Assembly: GCA_002900995.3 (NCBI GenBank)
Contig: CM035310.1
Span: 2,629,895-2,693,894 of the forward strand
DNA from: Ganoderma boninense
Lineage: Eukaryota > Basidiomycota > Agaricomycetes > Polyporales > Polyporaceae
Direction: 5' to 3'
DNA length: 64,000 bases
Positions 24,017 to 35,093 of this stretch are shown one piece after another. A program made the translations under genes and the position numbers. Every line of letters starts with the position of its first letter. Positions within the stretch are counted from its first letter, which is position 1. The notes beneath the pieces were generated by a model. It was not told where the DNA came from, did no database searches, and worked only from the letters and a program-made list of their open reading frames with translations.

Positions 24017-25981
24017 ATGTGGCTGCTCAGCACCGATCGCGCTGAGTTGCACTACTTCGTTAAGAACTACGATGCCATCGGTGGATACGCGATCCTCTCG
24101 CACACCTGGGATGGGAACGAGCAGACTTTCCAAGAGGTCCGGGCTATCGCCGAGCGGTGCCAAGCGAGCGGTACTACGATTCCCCGAGACGACCCAGCTC
24201 TCTCCCCAAAGATCCGCAACTGTTGCCTTCTCGCCGAGAAACACGGATATCGCTGGGTGTGGATCGACTCATGCTGCATCGACAAGACGAGCAGCAGCGA
24301 GCTGTCGGAGGCCGTCAACTCGATGTACAGGTGGTATAAGGAGGCGGAGGTTTGCTACGCCTACCTTGCCGACGTTCCGAGCGACTGCGACTTGCACGCG
24401 GACGACTCCGCGTTCCGGAAGAGCCGATGGCACACGCGCGGGTGGACGCTCCAGGAGCTCATAGCCCCCGACTTCCTCATCTTTTTCTCCATCGACTGGT
24501 GCCAGCTAGGGAACAGGGCAGATCTCGCTGCGTTGCTCTGGCAGACTACGAAAGTTCCCGTCGAAGTCCTGACGGGGGTATATAAGCCGGGAAACTACTC
24601 TGTCGGTGTCCGCATGTTTTGGGCTTCCATGCGCCGGACGACGAGGGTGGAGGACGAAGCATACTGCCTGATGGGCATCTTTGGAGTCAACATGCCGACG
24701 AACTACGGAGAGGGAAGGAAGGCGTTCGTAAGGCTGCAGTACGAGATCATGCAACACGGCTGCGACATGAGCCTCTTCGCGTTCGGCTATCGCGTTAAAC
24801 ACGAGGACCACAACCTCGTCTTCCGTCCCCAGGACAAGATCAACCATCATTGGAAGTATCTGATGGCAAACTCTCCACACGATCTGGACGACGGCTTTAA
24901 CTACGTCCCAACTCTCAGAGCTGAAGACAACCTCAGTATCCCCCTCCCCTTGTCAGTTCATGCGCCGCCATATCTTTCCCCGTGTACTAATGCATCTCAA
25001 TAGGACTCCACGGTTACTGTTCCATTCGACAGCGTCGAGCTCCCCAGTGCAACCATGACCAGCTATGGTGTCCAGTTTCGGCTTCCAGTTTACGAGGCCG
25101 ATGGCATCACGATTGCTGTCATACTGTGCCAATGTAGTGGACGCCATGTTGGGCTTTTCCTGACCAGGGACAGCGAAGGGATGGACCAAAACAGACCGCG
25201 CTATTTCGTAGGTTGTGCCTACTCCGAGCCCGCGGCCACAGGCACTGCGACATATGCTGCTCGTTTAGCCGACCTCGGGGACGACCTCTACAAGCTGTCC
25301 TTCAATGGAAAGCCGGTCACGGCCTCGTGGCGCACCGTATATGTCGTCCCGGCACCCTCTGACTTGCACTACGAGGAGAGGACCGTCCCTAGCCTCATCC
25401 TCAACTGCAATCCCGCTTCACGATTCCGCATCCCTCGCTGGATAATCGCACGACTGACCGACCTGCAGTTCGAGGTCAACCAAGTGAGAAACACCGAGGA
25501 CCTCCAGGTCGTCCTAATCCTCCATCGCCGCAATGGCGACACCTCTATCTACGTCGCGTTGGGCTCATGTACCGAGCACTCCGGTTCCGACTCGCATCCT
25601 CACCTCTGGGCAAAGGTAGACGTAGCGTTCCTCAGCACGGTGGACACGTTCGTCCACAACTGCTCCGAGGATCACCTCGACTCCGAGTCCTGGGCAGCGC
25701 GCTCGAAAGCCTTCGGGGACGCAGATCGGAAGGTGCGGCTGTCGTTCATTCCTTCCACCAGGATGATGGACGCTGTGCTCGACGTTCACCTGGAGCTTGT
25801 TGGCAGCGTCTTCCAGGACATGCTTCGAGATTCTGGGATGTATTTTCCATCTCTTGAGGACGTCGAGAGGGAGACGCCACAGCATATAGCCATGTCCAAC
25901 AACCTCATCGCGCCATTTGGACCGCGCTCCCCGTCGCAGATCCGGTCAACTCCCTCTCAAACCTCTTCGAACGAGTCGTGA
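24017..25981 (+). CDS. HET-domain protein 3, with a reading-frame anomaly at the intron
   Basis: Starts MWLLSTDRAEL. HET signatures are 'GGYAILSHTWDGNEQ', 'YRWVWIDSCCIDKTSSSELS' and 'SRWHTRGWTLQELIAPDF', then 'VEDEAYCLMGIFGVNMPTNY'. Exon 2 holds the shared core ('TSYGVQFRLPVYEADGITIA', 'RFRIPRWIIARLTDLQFEVN', 'DSESWAARSKAFGDADRKVR') and ends at TGA 25981. Just before the intron the paralogues read 'QYPPPL|' in phase 0. Here those bases are present but one frame off ('NLSIPLPL'), so exon 1 ends with two extra bases. Splicing at the homologous acceptor (25001-25003) would throw exon 2 out of frame. A downstream AG at 25031-25032 would restore it and drop about 10 residues. The product is therefore either slightly shorter or truncated. 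It is about 645 aa if rescued. It lies in tandem with 7TM-A. Confidence 0.8.
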
Positions 25982-26401
25982 ATCGTTCTCTCGAGGTCAA
26001 CGTGCGTTCTCGATCCCTACCAGTTCTATTCGAACGCGGCACCGGCCCCAGCGAACCGTTGTTGCCCCTCGAAGCAAGCAGGTAGAGGCCGACGAGGGCG
26101 CATTGGGGGGAGCCGATGAAACGGAAGCTGAGGACGATGCGCGGGCCTTGTCTACATATAGGATGCTAGACCGTGTAGACGGAGGAAGGGAGATGTACAG
26201 TAGTACGACCTTATGTTACCTGTAACGGCGTCAACAGCAAATGCATACAGTACGACTATGAAAGTGGCGGTTGGTGCAAGAAACTATACACGACTTCTAG
26301 TACCTATCCTACAACGATTGCTTGTCGAGTCTGTAGTGCGCAGTCCGTGCGGGGACCAGAGGAGATGAGACGAACGAGGGACCAGGGACCCTGCGCCGAA
26401 C
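25982..26401. other. Convergent intergenic region HET3/BTB-A2
   Basis: 420 nt between the 3' ends of HET3 (+) and BTB-A2 (-). No gene or repeat seen. Confidence 0.5.
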
Positions 26402-27493
26402 CTATGCCTGCTTCCAGTCCACCGTCGCGACGCCTATGAGATTGGGCAGGCAGTTCCACACCCACCGCCTCTGCGCCGAATCCTGGTTCTCGAGGAACGC
26501 GAGACAATTGGCGCAAGGCGCAGGGGTCCCCGGTGGGCCCTCCATGATCCACGGCGGCCGCGCGGCGAGCGCCCTCGTGTTCGTCATCATCCCGATGTGC
26601 GTCAGGTTCGAGTGGGCGATGTTGTCCACTGCGAACTTGCAGGTCATGTACATGTGCATGGACGGGACGTACTGCGCCCCCGTCGTGATGCTGATGGCGC
26701 GCTGGACGTGCGCCTTGACGAGCGCGGCCTGCGCCTTGATGCAGAGCACGAGGTCGGCCCGCGAGAGCGATTCGTGCGTGCCGTCGTCCCGGTGGAAGCC
26801 TTCGAGAAGCTCCGTGGCTTGGAGTGCGCAACACTCGTAGAGCGCGATAGGGAGGAGGTCGTGTGCGCCGATGAGGCGGGCGAGGTTGACGACGCCTATT
26901 GAGTGGACGGGTCTGAAGGATGGAGGTGGTGCGGAGAATGCTGCGTATGTGTTGAAGTCGGTGGGATAGTACCGCCTGAGATAGCCAAGGGCCGAATCCA
27001 GGAGGTGGTCTAGCTCGTACTTGTGGCCTAGGCGGACGCACGCGGAAACGGCCTGGAATGTCGGCCGGGCGTCGGGGGAAAACGGCCTACAAGTGCGTCA
27101 AAAGGTAGTGCAGAACAAGAGAACATCATTTACTGACGTGGAAGACCCTTTGCCAGGCATGAGGCACCGAAGGAGCTCTCGGATGTCTTCTGGGGAGTCC
27201 GCAACATGGACGTACGGGCAGGGTGCCTCAGACGAGGAGGAAGCCGCTGAGGATGACGACGACTCCGGCTGCGGGAAGGTAAACATGTTGCGGAAGACTG
27301 TTGAGCAACTCGCTAGGATTCCCTTGTAGACACGGAATTCGAAGTTGCCGGCGATGAGGATGATGGTCCCGTCTTCGAACCAAAACTCGGTGTCGCGCTC
27401 ACGCCTTCTCTCCGAAGTGGTATTCTCCGCCGATGCCGTTGGGGGTGGGGACTCTACTCGAGCCCTCTTCCTGGGTATCTCATCAGAAGACAT
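26402..27493 (-). CDS. BTB-A2, BTB/POZ-domain protein (intact)
   Basis: Exons 27493-27138 and 27086-26402 join in frame (donor GTCAGT, acceptor TTGTAG), 346 aa. A basic N-terminus ('PRKRARVESPPPTA') resembles a nuclear localisation signal. The BTB domain follows: 'FWFEDGTIILIAGNFEFRVY', 'KGILASCSTVFRNMFTFPQP', a serine/alanine linker, and 'ADSPEDIRELLRCLMPG'. The C-terminal half, 'VSACVRLGHKYELDHLLDSA' and 'IGVVNLARLIGAHDLLPIAL', is the BACK-like part of this fungal family. BTB proteins dimerise and often serve as adaptors for Cullin-3 ligases or as transcription cofactors; which applies here is unknown. This is the functional counterpart of the BTB-A1 pseudogene. It is head-to-head with BTB-B2. 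Confidence 0.87.
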
Positions 27494-27734
27494 TCTAAGA
27501 CGCTGAGTGATTCCTGAGACTCCCAGAGGCTACTGGCACAGTCTTTGTGAGTCAGTGGCAGTCAGGCAGAGGACTAGTACGTGGCACGAACCAAAGAAGG
27601 CGGGCGCTTGACGGTCGCATGTTGCACAGCCATAAACGTTTTACCAGTCGTGTCTCTAGCGCCCGGTATCATAGCCTGCCTTTCTTCGTCCGTTCCATCC
27701 ACCACCTTTGATCTCTCGCTCTCGGCCTGACACG
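27494..27734. promoter_or_regulatory. Bidirectional promoter region BTB-A2/BTB-B2
   Basis: 241 nt between the two ATGs. The arrangement is conserved in the duplicated, partly decayed pair at 9635-9810, which suggests joint expression. This is inferred from geometry; no element was identified. Confidence 0.45.
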
Positions 27735-28983
27735 ATGGATTCCACTCGACGACCATCAGATCCACTGTCTCCACGAAACGATGTCTACACAATCATTGTC
27801 CGCGGGGAGCGCTTCGAGCTATATCACGACCAGATCACTTTCGACTCCCCCAACTACTTCACGGCGTGCTTCCTGTCAGACTTCGCAGAGTCGGCTGCTC
27901 GCACCCTCAGGCTGAGCAGGAACCCCTCTCTTTTCGCCATCATAGTCGAATACTTGAGCGGGTACCCGATCTTGCCTCTTTCCTCCCAAGTCATACCCTC
28001 GACCATGGATCTCTCCTCCGCCCATCGCTACCTTCTCGCAGATGCACGATTCTACGGTTTACAGAGGCTCTGCGAACTACTGGAGTGTCGTATTCCAGAG
28101 ATAGACCTAATGTGGACAGGGTACGCCAACGAGATGGTCAGCCTGCGCGACGTCGTCAAGGGGACTCTGCCCGCCAGCATCGTTCGGCGCGATGACGGGA
28201 CGCTCGTGTCCCTCGACAGCGGGCTTCCCCCCTTAGTGTTTGCGAAAGGTGTCGTGTTCACGTACGTGTCCCCTGATGCATTCATATTCTCTGTATATGA
28301 CACCTTGAGCTAGTTTGTTGTTGAACACAGCGGCGAAGGCGGACACGGCTGAACAGACACTCCGAGTTCGCCGCTATTCCGGAAGAGACAGCCATCTGGG
28401 GCTTTCCATTCGGCTCACCTCGCCTTCTGCCGCTACTACGCCATCTACGGACACATTTCTGTCTCTGAATCCCTCCCTCGAGGCAAGCCCATCGGCGCTC
28501 ATGTCGGGTCGCGTGAGGTGCAACAATGAATCATTCTGCGAGGCTGTACAGCGCCAACACTACTGGAAACAGCTAGATGGACGACCGGTGCAGGACTCTA
28601 GGATTGTCTGTATTGACGGGCAGTGGCTTGATTTCAGTACGATCTGCACGCTAGAAAATACTCTTGGAATGGACGAAGGTGCCCGGGTCAGACTTTTGGA
28701 CACTTTCTCGGAGGGAGAAACGATGTTACGATGGAGAGAGGTATCCCTTGTGTGGTGGGCGGACGAGGTCTTGCTTCGAATTATTCCACGAGATCACCAA
28801 GTGGGACCTAGCGCTCCGGAAAATGCGCTGGCTGCGGATCTCGTATGTGCGAGGCTTCGGACGAGACGGCACGTCCTGCTGAATCTCCGAGTTCCCGCGA
28901 TGGGGAGCGAGGCAAGTGACGATCTTCGCATGCTGTCCGCCCCGACATTTATCCCCACGTCCTACATACAGGGAGATGACTAG
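27735..28983 (+). CDS. BTB-B2, BTB/POZ-domain protein (intact)
   Basis: Exons 27735-28261 and 28314-28983 (donor GTACGT, acceptor GCTAG), 398 aa. The BTB domain is near the N-terminus: 'VYTIIVRGERFELYHDQITF', 'DSPNYFTACFLSDFAES', 'FAIIVEYLSGYPILPLSSQ', 'YLLADARFYGLQRLCELLE'. It resembles the potassium-channel-tetramerisation type of BTB fold. The C-terminal half ('LVWWADEVLLRIIPRDHQ', 'RLRTRRHVLLNLRVP') has no name I recognise but is shared with BTB-B1, where a stop codon cuts it off. The ATG is chosen by alignment with BTB-B1. Function is probably an oligomeric adaptor (inference). Confidence 0.85.
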
Positions 28984-29244
28984 AGTCCCATGAGACTCTT
29001 GAGGTATTACATATGTATTGGACCTCGTAGGTGTGTACCAGTTCGTCCAACATCCTGTACATACCCGACTCTGGCCAGGTTCGTACGCTAATGAACACCA
29101 ATCCAGTCAACAGAGCTACCGCAGCACACGTATCTTACAAACACTGGCATCAAGCGCGTTCGAATCGGATCTCTCACACATTCCTCCAACTCGCAAATCA
29201 CAATATCCTCCAACCCGCTAGTACCTGTTGGCCCTTCGTTCCCG

Positions 29245-29640
29245 CCAGACTGCACAGACACCTCTACGCTATCATCGTGCGAGGCGAGTCCTTGCAGTTC
29301 CATCACGCCTAGATATGCCTCGGTGCTCCACAACTTCATCAACAATTGCTTCTCTTCCGGATTCGCACAAGAGACCACACGTGTGATCAGGCTGCACCAC
29401 ATCCCGACGACGTTTGCGATCATTGTCGACTTACCTCCTAGAATACCCCATTCTCCGCTCGCCGTGCACCTTCCGAATGTCGCCGTTGTGTGCGGTACCT
29501 GCTCAAGGACTCAGTACCTCTCGACGATGGCAGAGTCAGCGACAGGCCTCGGATACGGGAATGAGGTTGTTAGAGTATGGGATCTCGCGCGTGAAAAGAA
29601 AAGTTGCGGGAGGAGGTTGTGAGGCAGGCGGATGAGAGGG
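29245..29640 (+). pseudogene. BTB-B3 remnant
   Basis: Scattered pieces of a third BTB-B copy in different frames: 'LYAIIVRGESLQFHHA' then a stop, 'NNCFSSGFAQETTRVIRLHH' with 'TTFAIIVD', then 'YLLEYPIL' in a third frame, and 'GLGYGNEVVRVWDLARE' (compare 'WTGYANEMVSLRDVVK' in BTB-B2). The order matches BTB-B2, so it is a decayed tandem duplicate lying about 260 nt downstream of it. Confidence 0.7.
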
Positions 29641-30972
29641 TTGTGCCTTGCAAGCAGGTTGCCTGTGCTGGCGTGTGTCCAGAATCTTGTCGTGCGGTAC
29701 ATGATAATTCTCTGTGCCATCGAATCGGTCGACGCACCGATACCCACGGCGGTTATGATGTGCTTGATTGATCTGGAGGTCCATGAGCCCAACTGGAACT
29801 TTCCGCTGGAGGTGCGGGCTCAGATTAACGAGTCAAAAATGGGTCCACGCACTGTTGGTATCCAGTGTGCGTTGGACCTGCGAGCTGCGTCGGAGAGCGT
29901 GAACGAGTAGTGCGGGCCGCCTCGGACCGGGAGTTGCTGGCTGAAGTTGGCGACGCCCAATCGGACAGCGGCCACTGGGCCAGTGGCCTCTGCAGGCTGG
30001 TCCGACTCGCGACTCTCCCTCTGAGTCTTTCGACTCCACCACCGTCTCCTTCAGATCACTCTACATCCAGAACCACCATGCCCCAGTGCTCCAGTCCAGC
30101 GCTCCTCAATGTCGCCATATCGCTTTGGTAATCTCGCATACACCAGCGGAGAACGCTATGGCTTCGCACTACTAAGGTCGGGTGCCGGACATTCTCTGCA
30201 CTTCATATGCACTATGGAGGCTAGAATTCAAACAGGATAGGAACGTTGGAACACCGGTGAGTGGCGGATTTATGAGATCTTCGACCTTTTCCCGTATATG
30301 CCATTCACACTCCATCTCCCCCACATCGACATCCCTCCAACGCTATTCAAATTCGAATTTTCCTTTCCTTCGGTATATGATCAATCTATTCCTTGCTGAT
30401 TCTATGTTCAGTCGCATCACAGCCTCATCGGAGATTTCCCACTTCTTCCACGTTCCCGAAGCCGAGCATACGGCACCCGAGGGTATGTATGGTTATCGTC
30501 TTCGATCAAGATGTTGTACTTCAAAGCCAATGATATGTTTGACAGAATTGGCGTCGGCATCTTTGACGCACACTGCCCTCAGCGTCCGGTTTCCTTTCTC
30601 TGCTGAAACTCATCTATCCCACGCGAGACGCCTTAAAGGATCCGACAGTTTTGCATCCCGACCTCTGGACATGCAATGTCGCTGTCTGAGTATTGGCAGA
30701 TGGCCCATCGTTCCTCGCTCTGCCTCCATGTGCCTCTAGAAGCAAGTATATGAGGGGAAGCGAGTAGGTGGCGTTGTGCCAGTCGCTTTCACCCCGACCG
30801 TCTGCATCGCGTTATTCCCCAGCCTTCTGATGACCGATGGCAACGCACCTTGGCCACTATAACGCCGCCTTGTTGTCGCACGGAATGGCACTCCTTATAT
30901 GCACTGCTCCCCACGTTCTCAGAGTTGACCCCTCCTTGGTCATCCTCTGTCCGCCTCGCATCCATCGTTGAC
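29641..30972. other. Intergenic region before 7TM-B
   Basis: No supported gene. A plus frame at 30182-30739 is open, but neither it nor alternate frames show a domain or credible splice pattern. 30940-30972 looks like the 7TM-B leader. Confidence 0.4.
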
Positions 30973-32898
30973 ATGGTCAAGCCCGTCGACGATGTGACTT
31001 CCGGCATTTACCCGGTACGTTTTGCTGCTGATGCTCCTACTCGTCCCTAACACCTTAATCACCTGCGACACTACAGGCGGTTGATGCTCTGACTGTTCGG
31101 TCAACACTCATGGCCGGAATGGTCTCCGTGACACTGGAGTCCATCGTTTTCGGGATATTGGTGGTCGCGTACGGTATTTGCGGATGGACACTGCTTCATC
31201 GACACCGGGCGGATGGCCCTGCGTGTTCGCGACGCCATCTTGTGCTTCTGTCAGCGAGCACCGCTATGTTTATGCTCGCCTTCACAGTGAGCCCCTTCCA
31301 CTTCTCTCCTAAATTATCTGCCTTACGTGGGATTGCATGCAGCACGAAGTCCTCGATATCCATATCATATTGTCCAGCTTTCTCATGGAGCATTACAATC
31401 TTTTCACCATCGCAGTCCAGCTTGACGGCCTGGACTGGGTCACCAGCGCAGTCGGCGCCGCGAAGTTCGCAATATACGTCACCCAGCTTCTCATCGGCGA
31501 TGGAGTTATGGTATGGCGCGCTACCCGCGCTCCCACATCCGTTAGAGTAGCTGACTTTGTATGCATTAGATATACCGTGCCTATGTGGTCTGGGACCGCT
31601 CATTTAAGGTTATTATACCCCCGTTCATCCTCCTCGCCGGGGAACTCGGTACGCTTCTGTTCCTTGATCTTAGTCAACCGAGTACTGACATGCGGTCCTA
31701 GTTCTTGGCTACTTCGTTTCTCTCGCGGGGCCCTTCGCGCCGGAAGCTTGGGGCCTGAACATCATTGTACTCTCCAACGCGTTCTACGTTCTCTCGGTCG
31801 TGACGAACATTTTGTCGAGCGGTGCGCAGTTGAGGTCCTTCCCTCCATCCCCTCAGGCTCACACGACCTATTCGCAGGCCTCATCATGGCGCGAATATTG
31901 TGGTTCAAGTCGCACACCCAGAAAGTTTTCCAAGTCTCCTTGGACTCGCAAGATGGCCGTTTGAAGAACGTCACATGGCGCGTGGTCGAGTCCATCCTCC
32001 AGTCTGCCGCAATATACTCTGTCGCCTCCGTCTCGCTCGCCGTGACCTCGTTCACGAGCACGACGGCCGCGTTCCCAGCGTGCCACAGCGTGTTCCCATC
32101 TGTCATCGTGAGCGTTCCCCGTCACCGTCTCCAGCCGCCCCCGAGCTTCGCACTGACCGCCTTCCTTTCTCCCTGCGCCCCCCTTACCGCAACGCGCCTT
32201 GCGATGCACTCGCGCCTACCTACACGCCATACAAATCCCGGGCTGCGGAACGCAACGCAGGGCCTCGTCTTCCTCCTAATCGCCATGCGCATCTCGTCGA
32301 GCGCGAGCGCGAGCGCCGCAGCGTCCAAGCATCGCTCCACGCTTTCCACGAACGCCGCCTCGGCGCTCTCGCTCGCGTCGACGGTCGCGTGCAGGTTCGC
32401 AGAAGGCCCTGGAAGCTCCATCCACGGCCACGACCGCGACGATGGGAACGCGAACTCGAAGGGCGAGGGCGAAGGCGACATCGAGCGCGGCGGGGGGCAT
32501 GTGCTCGCGCGCAGCGGCGGGCGCGGGCGGACAGAGCGGGCGGAGCGGCGTTTGCGTGTCGGGAGCCCGATCGCGATACACGTGTCGGTGTGCACGATGT
32601 CGCGCTCGGACTCGGTCTTCTACGAGAGCGTCGACGTGCACTCCCCGCTGACGCCCCCCTCCGCCGCCGAGACGAGGCTCAGCCGCGCGGCGTCGTCGCT
32701 GGACATGGACATGGACATCTGCGAGGCGGAGGACTACGCGATATGGTACCCCGAGGTGCGTGCTTGCGCAGCGGCCGCGGATTGGGCGGGGACTGACTTG
32801 CGCTTCGGCTTCGTATTTGCATTTGCGTTTGCGTTTTCGACGGCTGCCATTGCCAGGTCCAGTCGACGTCGGAGGAATGGTCGTCGGAGGCGTTGTGA
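30973..32898 (+). CDS. 7TM-B, diverged seven-transmembrane paralogue
   Basis: Starts 'MVKPVDDVTSGIYP'. After intron 1: 'MVSVTLESIVFGILVVAYGI', then 'AIYVTQLLIGDG', 'IYRAYVVWDRSFKVIIPPFI', 'IIVLSNAFYVLSVVTNILSS', 'LIMARILWFKSHTQKV', 'VVESILQSAAIYSVASVSLA' and 'GLVFLLIAMRISSS'. Order and spacing match 7TM-A, but sequence is the most diverged of the four, with a long GC-rich serine/arginine/glycine tail. The 3' end has two readings. A final intron 32756-32856 gives a short last exon ending 'EEWSSEAL' at TGA 32898, which I prefer. Read-through to 32953 would encode a low-complexity FAFAFAF and arginine run. It is convergent with 7TM-C. Confidence 0.75.
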
Positions 32899-33464
32899 CC
32901 CGGCGTCGCCATGCGGGAGCCGAACACACTCATTTAGAACTTCAGTCTTTTAGGATTCAGGGGGAAGAGGTGTGTGTAGGTTACGTTAGAGACCGTACGG
33001 AATCGCGTCGGAGCGTGTACGTTACTTATGTACTTATTCATTCCTTTGGCTCGGTGTCGATCACACTCGTTCGCGTGCCTCACCGGGCCTCTGTCGCCCT
33101 GAGTCTGCGTGTCGCCGTCGCGTAGTCAACCGAGCCCAGCTATACTTATTACTCTACAGAGCGAGCGATGCACGCCGGAATGCAAGAAGAGGCCGAATAC
33201 AATATTAACAGATAGGCGCTACACTTCTATTACAGAACAGGACATCTATAGCTATGGACAACAACAACAGCAGCAACTACTCAGACAAATACACTTCCAG
33301 CGAGCGCATAGTAACAACATCTCCACAAGTACAATACTGCCTACCTATACTTACCCCCGCGCTTGCCCTCGGCGTAAGTATGGAGGCCTATTGCGCACCA
33401 TCCCCACCACTCCCTCCGAAGAAACCTGAAACTAGACACCCGAGTCCGAGTCCCGGACTCGCAG
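32899..33464. other. Convergent intergenic region 7TM-B/7TM-C
   Basis: 566 nt between two convergent paralogues. No gene seen. Confidence 0.45.
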
Positions 33465-35093
33465 TCACGACTTGGGCGAGGCGCGCGACTCGATGTCGAC
33501 GTCGGAGTCGGCCGCGGTGCCGCCCTTCTGGCCGTACTCGTCGTCGAAGCTCGCGCGGTCGTGCGTGCGCGCGACGGAGACGGAGACCGCGAGCGTGCGC
33601 AGCGGGTACGGCTGGCCCGCGCTGAGCGTCGAGGGCCCGGCGCTGATCGAGTCCGCGAGGTGCCCCTTGGAGTGCGAGCTCGTCGTCTCGCTCAGCCCGA
33701 CGCGGATGATGATCAGCGTGAACGTGATGCCCTGGCGTCGCGTTGGCGTTCGGGCGGCCGCGTCAGCCAGGAAATACATACATAAAAACAAGAAGAAGAA
33801 GAGGGGAGGGAGGGGGGGAGGGGACGCACGATGGTGGGGTTGAGGGCGTCGATGCAGATGTACACTGCGCGTTGGACTTCGCGGCGTAGGTGGCGAGGAG
33901 GGAGATGATCGCGACGGAGTAGATCGCGGCGGACTGCACGATCGTCTCGATGACGCTCCAGTGCGTGAGCGCGGCGTACGTCGTGCGGTACCGCTTCACC
34001 TTGTGGTTCGACCACATGATGCGCGCGGCGAGGAGGACTGTCGGACGCGGGCGCGGCGGTCCGCGGACGTGTGAGCGCGAGGTTTACGAGGCATGGTAGG
34101 GGTTGACGGGGGAGGGGAAGAGAAAAAGAGAAGGAAGAGGGGCACGGGAGAGATAGGGAGGCTCACTGGTTGCGAGGACGTTGATCGTCAGGGAGAGTGC
34201 GAAGAAGGACGTGATCCAGGGCTGGAGGTTGCTCGCGAAAACCTGGCCTCCATCCGCCCGCGCGAGGTAGTAGTAGCACGCGACGTAGCCCGAGACTGCG
34301 TGCGCGCCCGCGGCAAATTTGGAGTTGAGCGGGGGGGAGGGGAGGACAAGGGAGGGGAGCAACAGTGAGTCTCTACACATCGGCGAGAGAGCGGCGAGGA
34401 CGCTTACTGACGGAGCTCAACAGGAGCACGGAAGGCACCACGAGCATCCACGCATTCCGGTTGTACACAACGTACAGACGGTATGCCTGGGCGTTTCGAC
34501 GGTTAATAAGAAGCCCAGGAACGCGCCGAGGCAAGCGCGGGGGAGAGGGGGGGGTAACGTACCACGAAGCCGTCCCCGACGAGTGTCTGCGTGACGTAAA
34601 TGACCGACTTCGCGACCTCGGTCGGGTTGCTCAGCTGGGCGTAGAAGTCAAGGGTGCCCGTCGGCGTGCCGCCGTTGGTGATAAACGCTTCGACGGCCCG
34701 TTGGATATCGAAGCACAAATGCTGGATTCGCCCGTCAGAATTCCAAACAGGGCTATTCGCAAGGTCGAATGGGGGGAGGACTCACTGTGACGGCAAGGAT
34801 GAACATGACGGTCGCGGTGCCGAGCATGCCCTTGTTGACCGTCGAGCGCTGGTGGCCCGAGCGGCGGTCGCGCGAGAGGAGGATCCATATGGATATCGAG
34901 TACAGCACGAGGAACGCGCCGAACAGCAGCGACTCGACGAAGAGGGATATGAGCTGCAGACACGGGAATCGGTGAGCGCTCCGAGCAGGCCTGGCTCCCT
35001 CCCTGAGCCTCGGGAGGCAGCGGTGGGGAGAACATGGGCGGACGCAGCACGCACCTCAGCCGTCGGGATGGGCAGCGGATCCGAGTCTGGCAT
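33465..35093 (-). pseudogene. 7TM-C, seven-transmembrane paralogue with frameshift near the 3' end
   Basis: Starts 'MPDSDPLPIPTAE' (ATG 35093). Exons give 'LISLFVESLLFGAFLVLYSI', 'HLCFDIQRAVEAFITNGG', 'KSVIYVTQTLVGDGFVV', 'QPWITSFFALSLTINVLATS', 'IMWSNHKVKRYR' and 'SVIETIVQSAAIYSVAIISL'. After 'YAAKSNAQ' the paralogues continue 'YVCLDALQPII' up to a GT donor. Here two extra bases (about 33861-33866) push this block into another frame ('VYICIDALNPTIV'), so splicing at the normal donor leaves the last exon ('GITFTLIIIRVGLSET', ending at 33465) out of frame. Unless this is an assembly error, the seventh helix and tail are lost. All other exons are clean, so the break is recent or artefactual. 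Confidence 0.6.
33784..33831 (+). repeat. Polypurine tract inside the last intron of 7TM-C
   Basis: About 48 nt made almost entirely of A and G ('aagaagaagaagagggg' then G-rich blocks). On the coding strand it is a C/T-rich tract inside the last intron of 7TM-C. Low-complexity sequence. Confidence 0.6.

Noticed and set aside
29159..29180. Sequence resembling a tRNA B box (gttcgaatc)
   Set aside because: No A box and no cloverleaf around it.
30182..30739. 185-codon plus-strand frame
   Set aside because: No motif; alternative frames look equally plausible; no supporting splice sites.
31762..32929. Several long antisense and alternate-frame ORFs over 7TM-B
   Set aside because: GC-rich shadow frames. 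The plus-strand exons match three paralogues.
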